NCBI GenBank assembly: GCA_001898855.1
Contig: MKVN01000046.1
Location: forward strand, 1,112-39,733
Length of the DNA stretch: 38,622 bases
Reading direction: 5' to 3'
DNA from: Micrococcales bacterium 73-13
GTDB taxonomy: Bacteria > Actinomycetota > Actinomycetes > Actinomycetales > Microbacteriaceae
How positions within the stretch are numbered: position 1 is the stretch's first letter; each line of letters opens with the position of its first letter. Made by a program: the position numbers and the translations under genes. Shown piece by piece: positions 37,033 through 38,622 of this stretch. The notes under the pieces were generated by a model, which saw only the letters and a list, made by a program, of their open reading frames with translations, was not told the origin of the DNA and did no database searches.

Positions 37033-38622
37033 TCAGCCCTGCTTCTTGGCGCGGCTCGCGGCTCGGGCGCGCTGCGTCGCGTCGAGCTCGACCTTGCGGA
37101 TGCGGACGACCTCGGGGGTGACCTCGACGCACTCGTCCTCGCGGGCGAACTCGAGCGACTCCTCGAGCGTCAGCTGCTTCGGGACGTCGAGCTTCTCGAA
37201 GGTGTCCGCGGTCGACGAGCGCATGTTCGTCAGCTGCTTCTCCTTCGTGATGTTGACGTCCATGTCCTCGGCGCGCGCGTTCTCGCCGACGACCATGCCC
37301 TCGTAGACCTCGGAGCCGGGCTGCACGAAGAAGGACATCCGCTCCTGCAGCGCGATCATCGCGAACGGCGTGGCGACGCCGGCGCGGTCGGCGACGATCG
37401 AGCCGTTGACGCGCGTCGTGATCGCGCCCGCCCACGGCTCGTAGCCGTGCGCGATCGCGTTCGCGATGCCGGTGCCCCGGGTGATCGTGAGGAACTCGGT
37501 GCGGAAGCCGATCAGCCCGCGCGACGGGACGACGAACTCCATCCGCACCCAGCCGGTGCCGTGGTTCGTCATCGTCTCCATCCGGCCCTTGCGCGCCGCG
37601 AGCAGCTGGGTGATCGCGCCGAGGTGCTCCTCCGGCGCGTCGATCGTGAGGTGCTCGAAGGGCTCGAGCAGCTTGCCCGCCTCGTCGCGGCGCGTGACGA
37701 CCTGGGGCTTGCCGACCGTGAGCTCGAAGCCCTCGCGGCGCATGTTCTCCACCAGGATGGCGAGCGCGAGCTCGCCGCGGCCCTGCACCTCCCAGGCGTC
37801 GGGCCGGCCGATGTCGATGACGCGGATCGACACGTTGCCGACCAGCTCGCGGTCGAGCCGGTCCTTGACCATGCGCGCGGTGAGCCGGTGGCCCTTGACC
37901 TTGCCGACCAGGGGGCTCGTGTTCGTGCCGATCGTCATCGAGATCGCCGGGTCGTCGACGTGGATCGCCGGCAGCGGGCGCACGTCCTCCGGGTCGGCGA
38001 TCGTCTCGCCGATCGTGATGTCCTCGATGCCCGCGATGGCGACGATGTCGCCGGCGTGCGCCTCCTCCGCCGGGAGGCGCTCGAGGGCGCGGGTCTTCAG
38101 CAGCTCGGTGATCCGGACGTTCGAGTGCGAGCCGTCGTGCCGCACCCAGGCGACCGTCTGGCCCTTCCGCAGCGAGCCGGCGAAGACGCGCAGCAGCGCG
38201 ATGCGGCCCAGGAACGGCGAGGCGTCGAGGTTCGTGACCCAGGCCTGCAGGGGCGCCTCGTCGTCGTACGCCGGCGAGGGGATGTGCTGGAGGATCGCCT
38301 CGAACAGCGGCTCGAGGTCCGGGTTGTCCGGGAGCTCGCCGTTGCCCGGCTGGTTCCGGCTCGCCGCGCCGGCGCGGCCGGAGGCGTACAGCACCGGCAG
38401 GTCGAGGATCGCATCGATGTCGAGCTCGGGCATGTCGTCGTGGATGTCCGACGCGATGTTGAGGAGCAGGTCGTGGCTCTCCTCGACGACCTCGGCGATC
38501 CGGGCGTCGGGACGGTCCGTCTTGTTGACCAGGAGGACCACCGGCAGGTTCGCCTCGAGCGCCTTCCGCAGCACGAAGCGGGTCTGCGGCAGCGGGCCCT
38601 CGGAGGCGTCGACGAGCAGCAC
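37033..38622 (-). CDS. typA: translational GTPase TypA/BipA (N-terminus outside window)
   Basis: 530 codons including the stop; the frame continues past the window edge, so roughly the first hundred residues (P-loop and switch I) are missing. The visible start is VLLVDASEGPLPQTRFVL, then LLVNKTDRPDAR with the guanine-specificity NKxD motif, and the EF-Tu-like domain 2. The C-terminal domains include KPQVVTRRDEAGKLLEPFEHLTIDAPEEHLG and SRGLIGFRTEFLTITRGTG (in blocks SRGLIGFR and TRGTGIAN), which are specific to BipA/TypA. The protein is a ribosome-binding GTPase involved in 50S assembly and growth under stress or cold. It ends KKQG. Copy C of the hairpin repeat lies just downstream. Confidence 0.96.
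   Translation of the reverse strand: MLLVDASEGPLPQTRFVLRKALEANLPVVLLVNKTDRPDARIAEVVEESHDLLLNIASDIHDDMPELDIDAILDLPVLYASGRAGAASRNQPGNGELPDNPDLEPLFEAILQHIPSPAYDDEAPLQAWVTNLDASPFLGRIALLRVFAGSLRKGQTVAWVRHDGSHSNVRITELLKTRALERLPAEEAHAGDIVAIAGIEDITIGETIADPEDVRPLPAIHVDDPAISMTIGTNTSPLVGKVKGHRLTARMVKDRLDRELVGNVSIRVIDIGRPDAWEVQGRGELALAILVENMRREGFELTVGKPQVVTRRDEAGKLLEPFEHLTIDAPEEHLGAITQLLAARKGRMETMTNHGTGWVRMEFVVPSRGLIGFRTEFLTITRGTGIANAIAHGYEPWAGAITTRVNGSIVADRAGVATPFAMIALQERMSFFVQPGSEVYEGMVVGENARAEDMDVNITKEKQLTNMRSSTADTFEKLDVPKQLTLEESLEFAREDECVEVTPEVVRIRKVELDATQRARAASRAKKQG

Noticed and set aside
1-38622. CRISPR array, rRNA, tRNA, prophage or complete insertion sequence.
   Set aside because: No regularly spaced repeats, no conserved RNA gene sequence and no transposase or integrase gene were seen. 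Gaps between genes are short, the longest being about 180 bases.

Overview
The window is chromosomal DNA from a high-GC actinobacterium, most likely a member of the Microbacteriaceae. The evidence is the very high GC of the coding DNA, the actinobacterial marker genes (AdnA/AdnB helicase-nuclease, DUF3107, DUF3117, the actinobacterial type of DapD, an IdeR/DtxR iron box) and many genes whose -10 hexamer (TANNNT) ends only 6-9 bases before the start codon, which implies leaderless mRNAs. I do not assign a genus. No rRNA, tRNA, CRISPR array or complete insertion sequence was found.

Layout. 1-12 kb: a DNA-repair and nucleotide-maintenance block with a truncated ThiF/cyclodehydratase-like gene, a UvrD2-type helicase, nudC, a phosphotransferase-fold protein that has lost its catalytic residues, the adnA-adnB double-strand-break resection pair (ATGA overlap), DUF3107, a small membrane protein and a ferritin-like protein. 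12-19 kb: a DEAD-box RNA helicase with a structured leader and a palindrome over its promoter, a PHP phosphoesterase, an exported-domain EEP phosphoesterase, a large membrane protein and an Xaa-Pro aminopeptidase. 19-26 kb: a TetR regulator divergent from a membrane protein with a clear shared operator, a stress-protein-17M-like membrane protein, an MgtE-N/CBS protein - DUF1003 - Mrp operon, tatB, an O-methyltransferase, DUF3117 and a GT-C mannosyltransferase-like protein. 26-32 kb: lysine/diaminopimelate genes dapE, dapD and dapC around citrate synthase, with ferredoxin fdxA just before dapC. 32-36 kb: the iron uptake locus efeU-efeO-efeB, with an IdeR box on the efeU promoter, then DUF2200. 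36-37 kb: a small lower-GC segment with an Mrr-type restriction enzyme remnant and a GIY-YIG nuclease. The window ends inside typA/bipA.

How the parts work together. AdnAB, UvrD2 and NudC serve break resection, unwinding and NAD-capped RNA/NAD(H) turnover. DapC, DapD and DapE are three consecutive succinylase-branch steps toward meso-diaminopimelate; dapD and dapE are transcribed apart from mirror-image promoters. EfeUOB imports iron under probable IdeR repression. The most unusual structure is a family of three hairpin repeats (34557-34602, 36264-36303, 36968-37004). Each sits directly at the 3' end of a gene, all three point the same way relative to that gene, and two of them bracket the Mrr remnant and the GIY-YIG nuclease.
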